Source: Atrina japonica
Lineage: Eukaryota; Mollusca; Bivalvia; Pterioida; Pinnidae
NCBI GenBank assembly: GCA_030159075.1
Contig: BROG01000342.1
Coordinates: 248,001 to 312,000, forward strand
Direction of reading: 5' to 3'
DNA: 64,000 bases
Part shown: piece after piece, positions 11,771 to 22,946 of the stretch
How positions within the stretch are numbered: position 1 is the stretch's first letter
Layout of the letters: the number at the start of each line of letters is the position of its first letter
Translations under genes and position numbers: made by a program
Notes under the pieces: model-generated
Databases searched by the model: none
The model's input: only the letters and a program-made list of their open reading frames with translations
Told to the model about the DNA's origin: nothing

Positions 11771-12074
11771 ACCTCTTGAAATAATATAATTTCGATCTCT
11801 TTCGATTTCTTAAGCAGATTTCACAAAATATATAGGAATATGCATGTATACATCTCTTTTTGTTTATTGATCTGAATATTAAAAAGGAAAACAAAAAAAA
11901 CACAGATAATGTTCTTTTAAGAAATACCTTATACATGTATATACACCCCTTTTTCTTTACCAATAGTGTTTCCGGAAATTGTGAAAGTGCCAACTATCTA
12001 ATATCAACTAATACAGACCATTTTACTTTTACACTTATATGTCAGATCATTTATGCTTTTTGATCAATTACTAG

Positions 12075-12300
12075 TTGGGGTCCCGTGGCCAAGAGGTTAG
12101 AACGTCGAGGTTCAAAACATGAATTACCTCTCTTCCATTCAGAGCAGGATCGAGTCCCGCTGGAATCTAAACTGATTTTTGTGAGACAGTTTGCCAGTCG
12201 ATGGACTCTTCCCAGGTAATTGGGTTGTCTCCTCCACCATTTAAAACTGGCCGCCACCATATGACTGAAAGATTGTTGAGTGTGGCGTAAAACACAATAT
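12075..12300 (+). mobile_element. SINE family B copy
   Basis: Full-length type copy. The tRNA-like head runs 'gtggccaagaggtta' to the B-box-like 'ggatcgagtcccgct', a class II layout with a long variable region. The body follows with 'gatttttgtgagacagtttg', 'gactcttcccaggtaat', 'tctcctccaccatttaaaac' and 'tggccgccaccatatgactg'. It ends 'ttgttgagtgtggcgtaaaa'. Confidence 0.75.
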
Positions 12301-12600
12301 CAAAATTCTAAATATTCCAATACATAGTACTTTACCCGGGTAACCGGGGTTTCTCCTCCACCAATAAAAACTGGACGCCATCATATGACTGAAAGATTGT
12401 TGAGTGTGTCGTAAAATACTATACAAAATTCTAAAAATTCCAATACATAGTACTTTACCCGGGTAACCGGGGTTTCTCCTCCACCAATAAAAACTGGACG
12501 CCATCATATGACTGAAAGATTGTTGAGTGTGGCGTAAAACACTATACAAAATTCTAAAAATTCCAATACATAGTACATAATATTAGTAAAATCCATATAG
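12301..12600 (+). repeat. 123-bp tandem duplications of the SINE-B 3' end
   Basis: 'ccaatacatagta' recurs at 12317, 12440 and 12563, spacing exactly 123 bp. Each unit carries 'cccgggtaaccggggtttct', 'ctccaccaataaaaac', 'ggacgccatcatatgact' and 'gattgttgagtgtg'. So the 3' half of the SINE at 12075 has been amplified in tandem (two full units plus a partial). Confidence 0.85.
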
Positions 12601-13259
12601 CCTGGCGTATCATGAACCCATTCCTGTCCCGGAAGAGTTCAAGATTTAGGCAATACAGTAGAAATACACTGGCACGAGTAGTCGTTCCTGCTTGTTCTAT
12701 ACATTAGATCTAGACGGTTCGTCATCATATTATGCATCTTCAGATAAAAACACGGGCAGACTGAACGTCTACTCTATCTACATTTTGTCATCTATGATAT
12801 TTGAGCATGGGAATAACTTTAATCAGATGGATATACCTCAGTCACAAACAAAGTGACACATTCATATATTTAAAATCGGGTAAAAGGCAAAACACATAGA
12901 ATATTGTAAAGAAATTATGATTTACATTAGTTACATTTCATATAACACCTCATCAAAATCTTTCGACAAAATATTACTGTTAATAACAGCAATATATAAA
13001 GCATGTTAGACTTTATAATGTTGCGTGCTAATTCATAGAAAACAACATCCAATCAATATGAGAGAGATGGTATGATTTGATAAATTTGTTTAGAATTACA
13101 TCAGGAAGCTGGTAAACTGGATTAATGAAAACTACTTTAAGACGATATGGAGTATGAGGTACAAGATACGTGTCCTGGTGTAGTACAATAATTTTACCTT
13201 GTCTGAATGCTATTTTTCATTATATTGGTTTGATTCTCAAATCATATAACCACCCTATT

Positions 13260-13292
<33 letters not shown>

Positions 13293-14042
13293 CGCACGCA
13301 CGCACGCACACACACACGCACTGTATTATTATAGCATTAGTGGTGTATCAACACTTTATATACACCCACCTGAAATGCTATTTCTCTTATCTGTGTCTAT
13401 GAAGGAAGAAGATACTTTTTCTATTTTAATGTGGTTGTTGTATTCCTGATATTTGTCTCAAATACAGTCCATGCCTTTCACTTTTTAGTCATTCTTAAAA
13501 ATTGGATATGCAAAATTCTATCTATATTTCAAAGGGGTATAATGCTGTATTTGCTAAATAAATGTAACGATCAATTTCTCTCTTATTAAGAAATTACATT
13601 TGCGATTAATTATCACACCAAATTCAATACATTTCAGCAATTTCATTAACTATCATGGATTGACTCTATGTGTACATACTGTGAGACAGACATACTCATT
13701 GAGAGATTCGTAATGGTCAATTTCGTAAACGATTCCGACTAATAATTGTGAACTTGAAAACTGCAAATATATTCAGTTACCACTTAGATCGGAGTTATTC
13801 GTGAAATGAATACAAAAATAAACGAACAACCGCTGGTCCCCAGAACGTTTTAGTGGATTCGTCTTACAAAACATTTGTTCGTTCTTTGGACGTAAACCTC
13901 TATGCACCTGGAACACTTAATTTTTTTCTTCTGGAATGAGTATAATTTCAAACGAAACAATACTGTTGAAATAATGTCTATTCATCGTCGTTAAACGTAT
14001 CGTGGATTTCAAATCACCAATCATTTCCCATATATTAGAGTC
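12601..14042. other. Non-coding stretch with (CA)n
   Basis: A CA/CG-type microsatellite at about 13260-13320. Nothing else supported; no PHR exon of the BTB pseudogene is visible here. Confidence 0.5.
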
Positions 14043-14672
14043 TCAGACATCTGTTTTGACTTTACTACATTGATTTTCTGCCCACGTTTTCACCGATTCA
14101 TAAATCAATGGTTTACCCGCACTCAGTTCATCTGCTGGAATAATCAATTTCAAAGTTTCACTTTGCATGTTACAAAACGATTGCTGAACTGTTCCAGAAC
14201 TTATGACAGAACTGCTTAGTATTTTTAACTTCGATGGCGGTACCAACTGTTTCCACTGTAATACTGGAGGACAGATATTCCGCGCACCTGTTCATGACGC
14301 AGATTATATTGAACTTGTCAGCTACGGTCATCAGTGACGCCATTTTGTCCGTTGTCTCTTCATTTCTTCGAAGAAAAGATACCTGAAATACCGGTAAATG
14401 GTTTATTTCATGTGCTTCCATATCTTGAATTCTAAAAAGTCCTCCTATAGACAATTCTTTTACTCGGTAACTACAAATACGTGCATACAGGTTAAAAAAC
14501 TTCAATCAAGATGCATTTTGTAAAGAATAGTCATCCACTGGGTAATGGAAAGTGCTAAATGCGACACAAGAAATGGTGTTTGTTTTGCACAGTATGATAC
14601 CCTAGCCCCAAACAACATCGCACAAAAGACGGAAGAACTATGACGTCCAAGGGCATACGTGTGTGCAAGCAA
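14043..14672 (-). pseudogene. Second decayed BTB/BACK gene copy
   Basis: A BTB scrap at 14605-14672 reads LLAHTYALG then a frame change and SSVFCAMLFG, equal to LAHKYVLGSRSSVFYAMLFG in the intact gene. After a region with a conserved acceptor (TTTCAG, about 14383-14388) comes MASLMTVADKFN and CMNRCAEYLSSSITV-like sequence. A gap of about 30 residues follows, then LKLIIPADELSAG, YESVKTWAENQC and a TGA stop at 14043. The PHR domain is missing and indels change frame at least twice. The retained splice acceptor shows a DNA-level copy, not a retroposed one. Confidence 0.8.
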
Positions 14673-14970
14673 ACTTAATTAAAAAGCAATAAAACCGGAT
14701 AATGAATTTTTAATGATTAAAATGTGATCAGTGTCATGTCAGAATAATTTTAATTAATGGGCTAAATTCCAGATACAAAGCCAATACGATAACTTGGCAT
14801 ATCTATAGTTTTAATCCTTTTAAATACTGTATCAACATCTGTGCTGATTTATTGTAATGGGTTGATTATAATTATGGTCCTGATAAATTTTCGTAGAATG
14901 ATGATCAGCTTGTATGCTATTAGGTTGTTTCCCTACCAGAATTACTGTCTCATATATTTGAGTTTGGTTT

Positions 14971-15864
14971 GTTTGTCACCAGTTAAGGCTATACTGTACA
15001 GATATGTGTGTTGTTGGATTGTTTGTCACCAGTTAAGGCTATACTGTACAGATATGTGTGTTGTTGGTTTGTTTGTCACCAGTTAAGGCTATACTGTACA
15101 GATATGTGTGTTGTTGGTTTGTTTGTCACCAGTTAAGGCTATACTGTACAGATATGTGTGTTGTTGGATTGTTTGTCACCAGTTAAGGCTATACTGTACA
15201 GATATGTGTGTTGTTGGATTGTTTGTCACCAGTTAAGGCTATACTGTACAGATATGTGTGTTGTTGGTTTGTTTGTCACCAGTTAAGGCTATACTGTACA
15301 GATATGTGTGTTGTTGGATTGTTTGTCACCAGTTAAGGCTATACTGTACAGATATGTGTGTTGTTGGATTGTTTGTCACCAGTTAAGGCTACACTGTACA
15401 GATATGTGTGTTGTTGGTTTGTTTGTCACCAGTTAAGGCTACACTGTACAGATATGTGTGTTGTTGGATTGTTTGTCACCAGTTAAGGCTATACTGTACA
15501 GATATGTGTGTTGTTGGATTGTTTGTCACCAGTTAAGGCTATACTGTACAGATATGTGTGTTGTTGGTTTGTTTGTCACCAGTTAAGGCTATACTGTACA
15601 GATATGTGTGTTGTTGGATTGTTTGTCACCAGTTAAGGCTATACTGTACAGATATGTGTGTTGTTGGTTTGTTTGTCACCAGTTAAGGCTATACTGTACA
15701 GATATGTGTGTTGTTGGTTTGTTTGTCACCAGTTAAGGCTATACTGTACAGATATGTGTGTTGTTGGATTGTTTGTCACCAGTTAAGGCTATACTGTACA
15801 GATATGTGTGTTGTTGGATTGTTTGTCACCAGTTAAGACTATACTGTACAGATATGTTTGTTGT
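14971..15864 (+). repeat. 50-bp minisatellite, 18 units
   Basis: The word 'gtttgtcacc' recurs every 50 bp from 14971 to 15821 with no slippage. The unit continues 'agttaaggctatactgtaca', 'gatatgtgtgttgttgg' and either 'ttt' or 'att'. Near-perfect identity implies recent amplification. Only the last unit has clear changes ('aagact', 'tttgttgtgg'). Confidence 0.97.
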
Positions 15865-16087
15865 GGATATATTTTTGTGATTTTCGGGAGCATAATCTTT
15901 TGTATGTAGTTGATTAATATGGAAAAGCAATATAACATTTTTTGTATTCTGTGGACTGTCACGATTGATGTTGATCAGATAACGAAACCTGTAATATTCA
16001 GATGGTTTTCTCCAAAGGTTACTTGTACAAATCTACGTGTAACCATGATTAAAAGGGAACTTTCGAGTTAGCTCGGATTACCATTAT

Positions 16088-16382
16088 GATATAAAAATGT
16101 CAGATACCAAAGTATAAATCTTTAGGATGTTAAGGATATGGATACAAATCTGCAAAAAATGGACAAACATGGACCTCTGGAAACCACGAGGTAGGACCAG
16201 GTGCCATGGAGGAGTAAGCAATCCCTGTCACCGGTCACACCCGCCGTGAGTCCACAGTCAAATCTAAATAAAATACGTGACGAACGAATCCTCGTCACAA
16301 TTGGTACAGACGTCTTAACAACTGCCAACGAAAAGGCAACTCGACATTTCATTTAGTGAAACAGAGTAATCGCAAACAAGAC
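16088..16382 (+). repeat. Dispersed repeat family R1, copy 3
   Basis: Same order of landmarks as at 6083 plus the outer 'acatttcatttagtgaaaca' that matches 9400-9425 in complement. Contains 'ggaggagtaagcaatccctg' and 'ggtacagacgtcttaaca'. Confidence 0.8.
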
Positions 16383-16662
16383 TATTATATATGATCCTGC
16401 ATTTATTCGAGCCTTTTCGATTTTGTTCGTCGTTTGTTATTTACCTTCCAACGTAATTAAAGAAAATAAAAATATTAATATTTTCAGCGCATTAATTTTA
16501 TTTTGTGTAAAGAAACCCAAGAGACTCCGAAAACATACCACAGTGGGTTATTTAGTGAATGCCAAATTACTGAAATGTAGCAGACGAGGAAAAATGATTA
16601 TAAGGAACATAACGGTAATCCTGGCTAACTAAAACATGTGCCCTATTATATAAAACTCCACA

Positions 16663-17075
16663 GCCGCGGTCAACTAAATCACGCTAAATACGTACCTTTG
16701 GTCAACTGAGTCACACTTTACAAGAAACAATGGTCAACTGTGTCACACTTATATGTAACTATGGTCAACTGATCACACCATATACGTAACTATGGTAAAC
16801 TGCGTCACATTTTATACGTAACTATGGTCGACCCTATCACACTTTACACGTAACTATGGTTAACTGTGTCATACTTTATACGTATCTATGGTCAACTGTG
16901 TCAAACCTATACGTAACTATGGTCAACTTATCACAATTATACGTAACTATGGTCAACTGTGTCACACTTATACGTAACTACGGTCAGCTGTGTCACTCTT
17001 ATATTTAACTGTGATCAGCTGTGTCACACTTCACACATAATTGGTCAATTGTGTCAAACGTTACACGTTACCATG
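16663..17075 (+). repeat. Degenerate ~30-bp tandem array
   Basis: About 13 units on the theme 'ggtcaactgtgtcacac' plus 'ttatacgtaactat'. Units vary from about 28 to 32 bp and differ at many positions, so the array is older than its neighbour at 14971. Confidence 0.85.
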
Positions 17076-18164
17076 GTAATAATATGAATTATACTGCCTT
17101 TTATTGCTATTCCCACAGATGACTTAATTAAACTTAAGATACAGCCTAAAACTCGTTCTCCGACACATAGCGGTATAATCTCTTAAGACTCAGAAGAGCT
17201 AGTTCTGATAAGCATTATGTACACCCCTAGATATTTGATACCACAATGACGTCCAGGGGTTAAACTTCCTTTACCATGAAAATTTCATAATAGAACTGCT
17301 CTTTGAGCAGATACTAAAACAAGCAATGTGGAGATAGCAAACCCTATTACTAGATCTACCAATATCCCATAGGAAATTGGTACCCAAAAATCACCTGAAC
17401 TCTACAATACAGAAACTCTAAATCTTCCCATAAAAACGATGGAATAGCCCCAACGACATCACTGTCTGTATCAAATAGGACACCACGTATACGAAAACCT
17501 CCAGACAGATTTGGAGAGTGGGTAAATTACCAGCAAATAGATGATGAAATTCTTGTAGAGAAAATTTACTTCAATTTTTTTTAACCATCTGTATCATCTG
17601 TTATACCATTATACGTAGGGGTTGTCTCACCATTTGGTATCAGGATACAATCTTGCAGTTAAATTATTGAACAACAGGAAATACTTATTCATTACATTTC
17701 AATATAAGCATTACTATTACTGTAAAAATTATTATCGATACCAAAGTTATTGTTTTACTAAAGAGACCGAAACAAATGCTCAAAACGATCAAACAGACGT
17801 AACAGGACTGTATATCCCTTGTAAAAGGTAACACCACCATATATTGAAAGATTTCATATATTGTCACAAAACAAAAGTCACAATTCGATATCGTAATTAA
17901 CTTAGCACACCTTTTTCACTTTACTGCATCACTTAATTCCCATGTATATATAATGTAAAATTAGTTTAAAATTAGGAAACATTGTTTATTACTGTTTGCT
18001 GTTTTAGATATAATAAATAGTTGGATTAAAGTAGAGTAATGACTCATGTGGGTATATAGTTTCAGTGGAAATGAAATAACATTTATGTATTGTACACTTT
18101 AATGCGGTATGTATGTGTTAGATATTTTACCCATGTTATATAATCACCCAAAGAATAAATGAAG
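17076..18164. other. Non-coding stretch
   Basis: No gene or repeat unit supported. Confidence 0.45.
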
Positions 18165-18345
18165 TATTGAACAATATCAAACCGTCTTATAACATGACGG
18201 TAAAGCCCCCATATATGTCGATGGTTTTACCACCCCTCTGTATTCAATTAATAACACTGAAGTCGAGAGGTAGAGGGCTTAAAATCAATGACAACTAAGA
18301 CCTAATAAAGTTGCAAAATGTTATTAAATTCAGTTTTATTATCCA
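18165..18345 (+). repeat. Dispersed repeat shared with 26375-26570
   Basis: Shared order: 'gaacaatatcaaacc', a gap, 'ccctct', 'attgaat' or 'attcaat', 'taaaatcaatg', and 'attaaattcagtttt'. Function unknown; probably a retroelement 3' region or MITE. Confidence 0.45.
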
Positions 18346-18594
18346 TATTTTGTTACCCGGTCCAAACAATGTATACGGGAGGGCGGACATATTTTGAGGC
18401 CAGACCGATTATTCTACGACACCGGCGTCCATCATCTGTCGTCTGTTGGTTAACATTATACACATACACATATAGGTTTTGACAAAACTTTACAGGAAGC
18501 AAATACTCAATACAAGGTCATCCAATCTGTATTTTCGGCCTAATGGGCTGAGGGTGGGGCAAAATAGGTTGCGGAGAGCACCACTCTTTTAAGT

Positions 18595-18730
18595 AAAGAT
18601 GAAGATATACCAATTAATAATCGAAGCTCAAGTTCATTAGAACACGACGAATTAGGTGTGCTTTGGTCTCAACATGAAGAACAATTGCGAATCCCAAAGG
18701 GGATAAGACCAGGTGTAATGAGTCAGCGTC
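18595..18730. repeat. Dispersed repeat shared with 2715-2870
   Basis: 'gatataccaattaataatcg', 'cattagaacacgacgaatta', 'ttgcgaatcccaaagggg' and 'accaggtgtaatgagt'. This is the less decayed of the two copies. It directly follows the 3' end of the reverse transcriptase remnant, so it may be part of that element's tail. Confidence 0.5.
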
Positions 18731-18849
18731 CGCTGCTGGCACGATAAATGGGTCAAAGTTGGTGACAAGTTTGATGAAGAAGTCAAGTTCGGTGGCAAGC
18801 ACGATCAGCGAAAGGGAGTCACTGTCTGTGGTAGAGCTCCAGAATACTA

Positions 18850-19830
18850 TCTAATATTATTGAGAGGGGGACTTCATAATGTTTAACTAGATCCCCGTAT
18901 CGACCATAAAACTTCTTGAACGACGATTTCAAGTGTTCAACAACGTAACTTTGTGTAAGTAGATAATAGGCGTGTCGTTTCACTTTCAGAATAAAACATT
19001 CATAAGAAGAGCATGCCCTGGCATAACGTATACGTTGTGAAATGAAAACGCCGTAGGCAGGAGAAGATTACTACTTAGAATTGGGAACTTCGTGATATGG
19101 AAATGACATCGTCGCGTTTGTCATAAAGGGATGTGTGAAGTTGACCGACCTTTCCAATCGACAGGAGTAAACTAGGTAAGAATCAGATGTGTTGCTCTCT
19201 GTCGTCTCATTGATCTCTAGCTCAACAGGATATATCTGGTCGAGGTAATTCTGAAATTCTGAATTATTTATGGACAGGACGTCATCGATATAAAAATTGA
19301 ATTGAATATGTAAAATTGAACCGAGATGCTAACTGTTTGTTTCCTTTGGAGAGAAGAGACTGCATAAATTCCGCTTCATATGAATACAAACAAATATCAG
19401 CCAGAATACGTGCAAAGTTGGTATCCATTGGAATGCTGATAATTTGCTTGAAAACTTTTCCAGCAAAAACCACGAATATGTTGTCCACCAAAAGTCCAGC
19501 ATCTTGATAATATCGTTCTCAGTGTACTTGTTGTTGGAATCCGAGTGTTCCTTCACAAAACAAGGTTCTTCATGACCTAACACTAAATATTTATATCTGC
19601 GATTTCCTTTTTGTATACAAAGGAGTTTTTTTAATAGATGTTAATCTGTTTTTGAGTTTTTGATGAGGAATTGTTGTGTAAAGGGTCGAAAAATCAAAAG
19701 ACTTGATATCAGTGTTAGTATGTATTGAAACACGGATTATATCTGAGTGGTACTTGGTGAAAGTGTTTTATTTGACCCATAGTGTGGCCAATAAAACGTA
19801 TTTCAGTGGTTTTCCGAGTGTACGTGGTAT
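18850..19830 (-). pseudogene. Reverse transcriptase remnant (probably Penelope-like)
   Basis: Minus-strand reading in shifting frames gives, in order: KSFDFSTLYTTIPH, ENDIIKMLDF, VDNIFVVFAGKVFKQIISIP, MDTNFARILADICLYSYEAE, YIDDVLS (19272-19292, the catalytic YxDD box), a leucine-rich YLDQIYPVELEINETTES, then ITKFPILSSN and SFKKFYGRYG-like words. The order of blocks is that of an RT palm. The particular wording recalls Penelope-like RTs of invertebrates; this class call is from memory and moderate. At least four frame shifts and several stops make it dead. No endonuclease was recognised. Confidence 0.75.
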
Positions 19831-20519
19831 GGGCCTGCGGGCAGGTGATTTAGATCTACATAATGTTTAATGTTTAAGTTGTATTATTGGTTATTTCAAA
19901 TTGTTTTATCTGTTAATAAATGTTCTAGTGTCTATTCAAAATGAATTTTCTTGATATCATCTTTAATTTTGAGATAGCTAGCCGGTTGGAATTGTGAAGG
20001 CCCTGACAAGGAAGGAATCGGACGTCTTAAGTTGGTGAATCCTGGGGTTTGGTCACCGGGTGGAGCAACCGTTGACTAAAAAGTAGTTTATAAAAATTTC
20101 ACAACATCCTTTTCAAATCATTTTCATTCGGATAACTGCTCTAAGTAAGAAGGCACAACATAAGACATGAAAATGTCTGTTGTTACTAATTAAGACGCAT
20201 ACTAGTTAATGGTAATTAGCGACTTATTCACTCTTTTGAGTTCATCCAATATATATGTACTTGATTAAATAATTCTTCTTCTCCATTATTTGAAAGCATT
20301 CAACCGTATTGTTCTGATAGTGATAAGCAGTACTAGATATCAACCTGTAACAATGAAAGGATGTTAACTGAGAAAATGAAACGTGGTTTAATGATGCATG
20401 CGAATATAAAATTAAGATTACAGAAAAACACTTTACAAATTCGATTCGGAGAAAAAAAGCCGAGAACAATGAATACATAGTATAAAAGATCAAACTTCAA
20501 AATATATAAAAAGTTAAAC
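19831..20519. other. Non-coding stretch
   Basis: It may contain the 5' part of the decayed RT element upstream of 19830, but no block is readable. No other feature. Confidence 0.4.
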
Positions 20520-20780
20520 AAGAATGCGGAAAACCAGAGGGTGAATCATGAACAGTTTCATAAACTATTCGAAAATATTAATAAGGCTATAACAAATACA
20601 CATGTAACCCTCGAAGATTTTCATAAGCACTTTTAGCAACAAATCATAACAATAATAACGTAACTCTCCATGATAATATATCAAACTCTGATACCAACGA
20701 GAATATTCAAATACCTTCATGTATGTACGAAGAATTGGGTGTAGCTATTGAAGAAATAGAAAGGCATTAAACAATAGGCC
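20520..20780 (+). pseudogene. LINE ORF2 linker fragment
   Basis: Broken frames read TCNPRRFS-like and then NTNENIQIPSCMYEELGVAI followed by EEIERH and a stop. The pattern 'threonine-leucine-glutamate-phenylalanine-histidine ... variable ... EEIE(R)AI' is the link between endonuclease and RT in many non-LTR elements. The next expected words (K-N-K-A-x-G-P-D) are absent because the sequence ends in other repeats. Tentative. Confidence 0.4.
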
Positions 20781-21669
20781 AAACTGGGCCTAATTCGCTC
20801 ACCTGAGAACTATCTGCAAATATGCATGATTTGGCCAAAAAACTCAAATATGGTAAAGGATTGCGAGTACTTGCTTCCTGTAAAATTTCGTCAAATTCCC
20901 TTCATTGTTTTCCAAGAACAAGCTTCGGCTCAGGTGAGCGGAAATTGGATGAAAATTACAAAGTCTGAAAATGCGTAGAAAACCATTTATTATCCAATTT
21001 TATAAAAAAAAAATACACAAATTTGGATCATACATTCGTGTAAATCACTCAGCTACAAACCGTATTTCAATACATACAGTGGTTCTGCAAAAAGGGGTAC
21101 CTTTTTTACCAGTTTTGCTCCATCTGGCCCCACCCCTCAGCCCATACGGCCGAAAAACACAAATGCAGTAGAGGACCTTGACAACTTACTTTCTGTAACG
21201 TTTCATAAAATTCCCTTGGGCGGTTTTGAAAATACAGTTAAAAATGTAAAAAAAACTACCACGCCTCCACAGCTTTTTAGTCTACTTAAAACTTTCAAAT
21301 TCATTAAAACTGAAATAAATCACATTATTGGCCAAAGTCTTACACAAATACCAAATTACAGCTAAAACACATCAAACGAATGCATCAAGGTGAATATAAA
21401 GGTGATAATAAAAGAAATCATACACAATATTACTTCGAGATCGATCTTAATAGTGTTTTAATAATGTCGCTGGCGACATCATTTTAGAATATCTGAAAGA
21501 CATTAACTTATATTCAAAAATTTGAAATATCGAAATGGTCTTTTATTGAGAAACTATAAAATATTATATTTTAGAAAATTTTTAGTGTTCAAAAGTTTTA
21601 TAAGATAAAAATGCTCAGTTTTTACGTTGAAAAGATATAGTGTATCTTATACCGCCACGATATTTTGAT
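20781..21669. other. Non-coding repeats, unresolved
   Basis: Contains 'gctcacctgagaac' at about 20800 and its approximate complement 'cggctcaggtgagcgg' at about 20928, a roughly 140-bp unit with inverted ends. Also 'tctggccccacccctcagcc' at about 21122, which is the complement of a segment near 18540 ('ggctgagggtggggc'). No gene. Confidence 0.45.
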
Positions 21670-21866
21670 TTGATTTGATGTTTTGTTTTACGCCATACTC
21701 AACAATCTTTCAGTCATATGATGGCGTCCAGTTTTTATTGGTGGAGGAGAAACCCCGGTTACCCGGGTAAAGACCACCGAACTTCCGCAAGAAAACTGGC
21801 AAACTTTCCGCCACGATATAACTGAAATATTGTTGAAAGTGGCGTTAAACAACAATAAACAAACAA
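21670..21866 (-). mobile_element. SINE family B, 3' part
   Basis: Starts with 'gttttacgccatactcaaca' (the 3' end) and runs back through 'tcatatgatggcgtccag', 'ggtggaggagaaaccccggt', 'tacccgggtaaagaccaccg' and 'aaactggcaaactttc'. The tRNA-like head is missing. The right end 'ttgttgaaagtggcgttaaa' is a second 3'-like end in the opposite direction, suggesting a composite. Confidence 0.7.
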
Positions 21867-22216
21867 CAGCTCATATGTTTATTTTCCCTCTTTTTCGTGT
21901 GTAAGTTATACTTGATTTATCAGGCTGTTCAACTTTTAAAGCAAGAAATAAAAAGTAGTTTTGCGTCCAATTTGTTCAACACAAGATTCCTGCTCTAAAG
22001 AAAGACAACTGCTACAAACGGGAGATCACTCTGTATTCCGCAACTCGAGAGTATCAGTTATACATGTAATTTACACAATCGCCTAATCGTGGATGCTGTT
22101 GTAACACACAAGTGTATACTTAATACATCTACATCATCATTAGTTGATGTGCTCAGTCATATAAGTATTACATTACTTTCATATGATATTAAGTACAATT
22201 TAATATTAACTCACTC

Positions 22217-22280
22217 TCACAGGCATTTGGTGACGTCTCCATATGAGTGAAATATTCTTGGGTGGGACGTTAAACAAACA
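22217..22280 (+). mobile_element. 5'-truncated SINE family A with perfect 15-bp TSD
   Basis: Only the last 64 bp of SINE A are present ('ggcatttggtgacgtctcca', 'tatgagtgaaat', 'gggtgggacgttaaac' and 'aaaca'). They are flanked by the identical 15-mer 'aatattaactcactc' at 22202-22216 and 22281-22295. This is the signature of LINE-mediated insertion with 5' truncation. Confidence 0.9.
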
Positions 22281-22358
22281 AATATTAACTCACTCAATGT
22301 TTAATTATAATACGTATAGTTGAATATTTTTTGTTGTGTAACGGTGCAGGGGGTATCG

Positions 22359-22432
22359 GTCCGGATAGCCGAGTTGGTAAGAGCGTCCTGTTAGTGTTAG
22401 GAAGGTCCAGGGTACGAGTCCCGGTCTGGTTG
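22359..22432 (+). tRNA. tRNA-like sequence, anticodon AGT (Thr-like), probably pseudo or SINE head
   Basis: A-box 'tagccgagttgg' fits the consensus exactly and B-box 'ggtacgagtcc' has one mismatch. It folds as a 74-nt cloverleaf: acceptor gtccgga/tctggtt with one mismatch and two G-U pairs, anticodon stem tcctg/tagga around loop ttagtgt (anticodon AGT, T33 present), T arm caggg/cccgg with one mismatch. Weak points are the A in place of T55 and the D stem. It is followed by a T-rich segment (a possible Pol III terminator) and no recognised SINE body. Confidence 0.4.
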
Positions 22433-22550
22433 CAAATTTTTTTTTCTCGCTTGTTACAGTTGTATAATTTGTAAATGATAGTACATGTAAATATTGGACA
22501 TGTATATGCCTATGAGCAGTAAGACCCACAGCTAATAAACAACATACAAT

Positions 22551-22752
22551 ACATAGGCGTCGGAAGCAAATTGAAAGTGGGGGGGCTAAACCAACTTAAA
22601 ACACACACACGCCAGAAGTGGGGGGGGGGGGGCTAAACCAACTTAAAACACACACACGCCAGAAATTTTCAACACCTATGCCTATCTTTGCAAAAAAAGT
22701 GGGGGGGGGGGAGGCTAAGCCCCCCTAGCCCCCCCGGCTCCGACGCCTATGC
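22551..22752 (+). mobile_element. G-run MITE, copy 2
   Basis: Ends 'cataggcgtcggaagc' and 'ggctccgacgcctatg' are inverted repeats. Inside, the module 'ctaaaccaacttaaaacaca' + 'cacacgccagaa' occurs twice after G runs of 7 and about 14. Then come 'tcaacacctatgcctatctt', another G run and a C-rich mirror 'ctaagcccccctagcccccc'. The flanking 7-mers tacaata/tgcaata are an imperfect TSD. Confidence 0.8.
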
Positions 22753-22946
22753 AATATATATGCAAATAGAAATTTGGATGTACTCAAAAATATCAGTAAA
22801 TTGTTAATTGGTCATCAATTAGCGTGCCTCTTAATTAGTAAAGTCATACATTTTAATGTCTTAAATTCAATTTTAGTTCTTTTGGAGTAATGTTTTATAC
22901 ATATTTCCTATCATAATCGGTGTGCTGTTTTGGTATATGCAGTTCA

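Noticed and set aside
12241..12549. A 102-aa minus frame with two identical 41-residue halves
   Set aside because: It is the translation of the 123-bp tandem SINE-B fragment.
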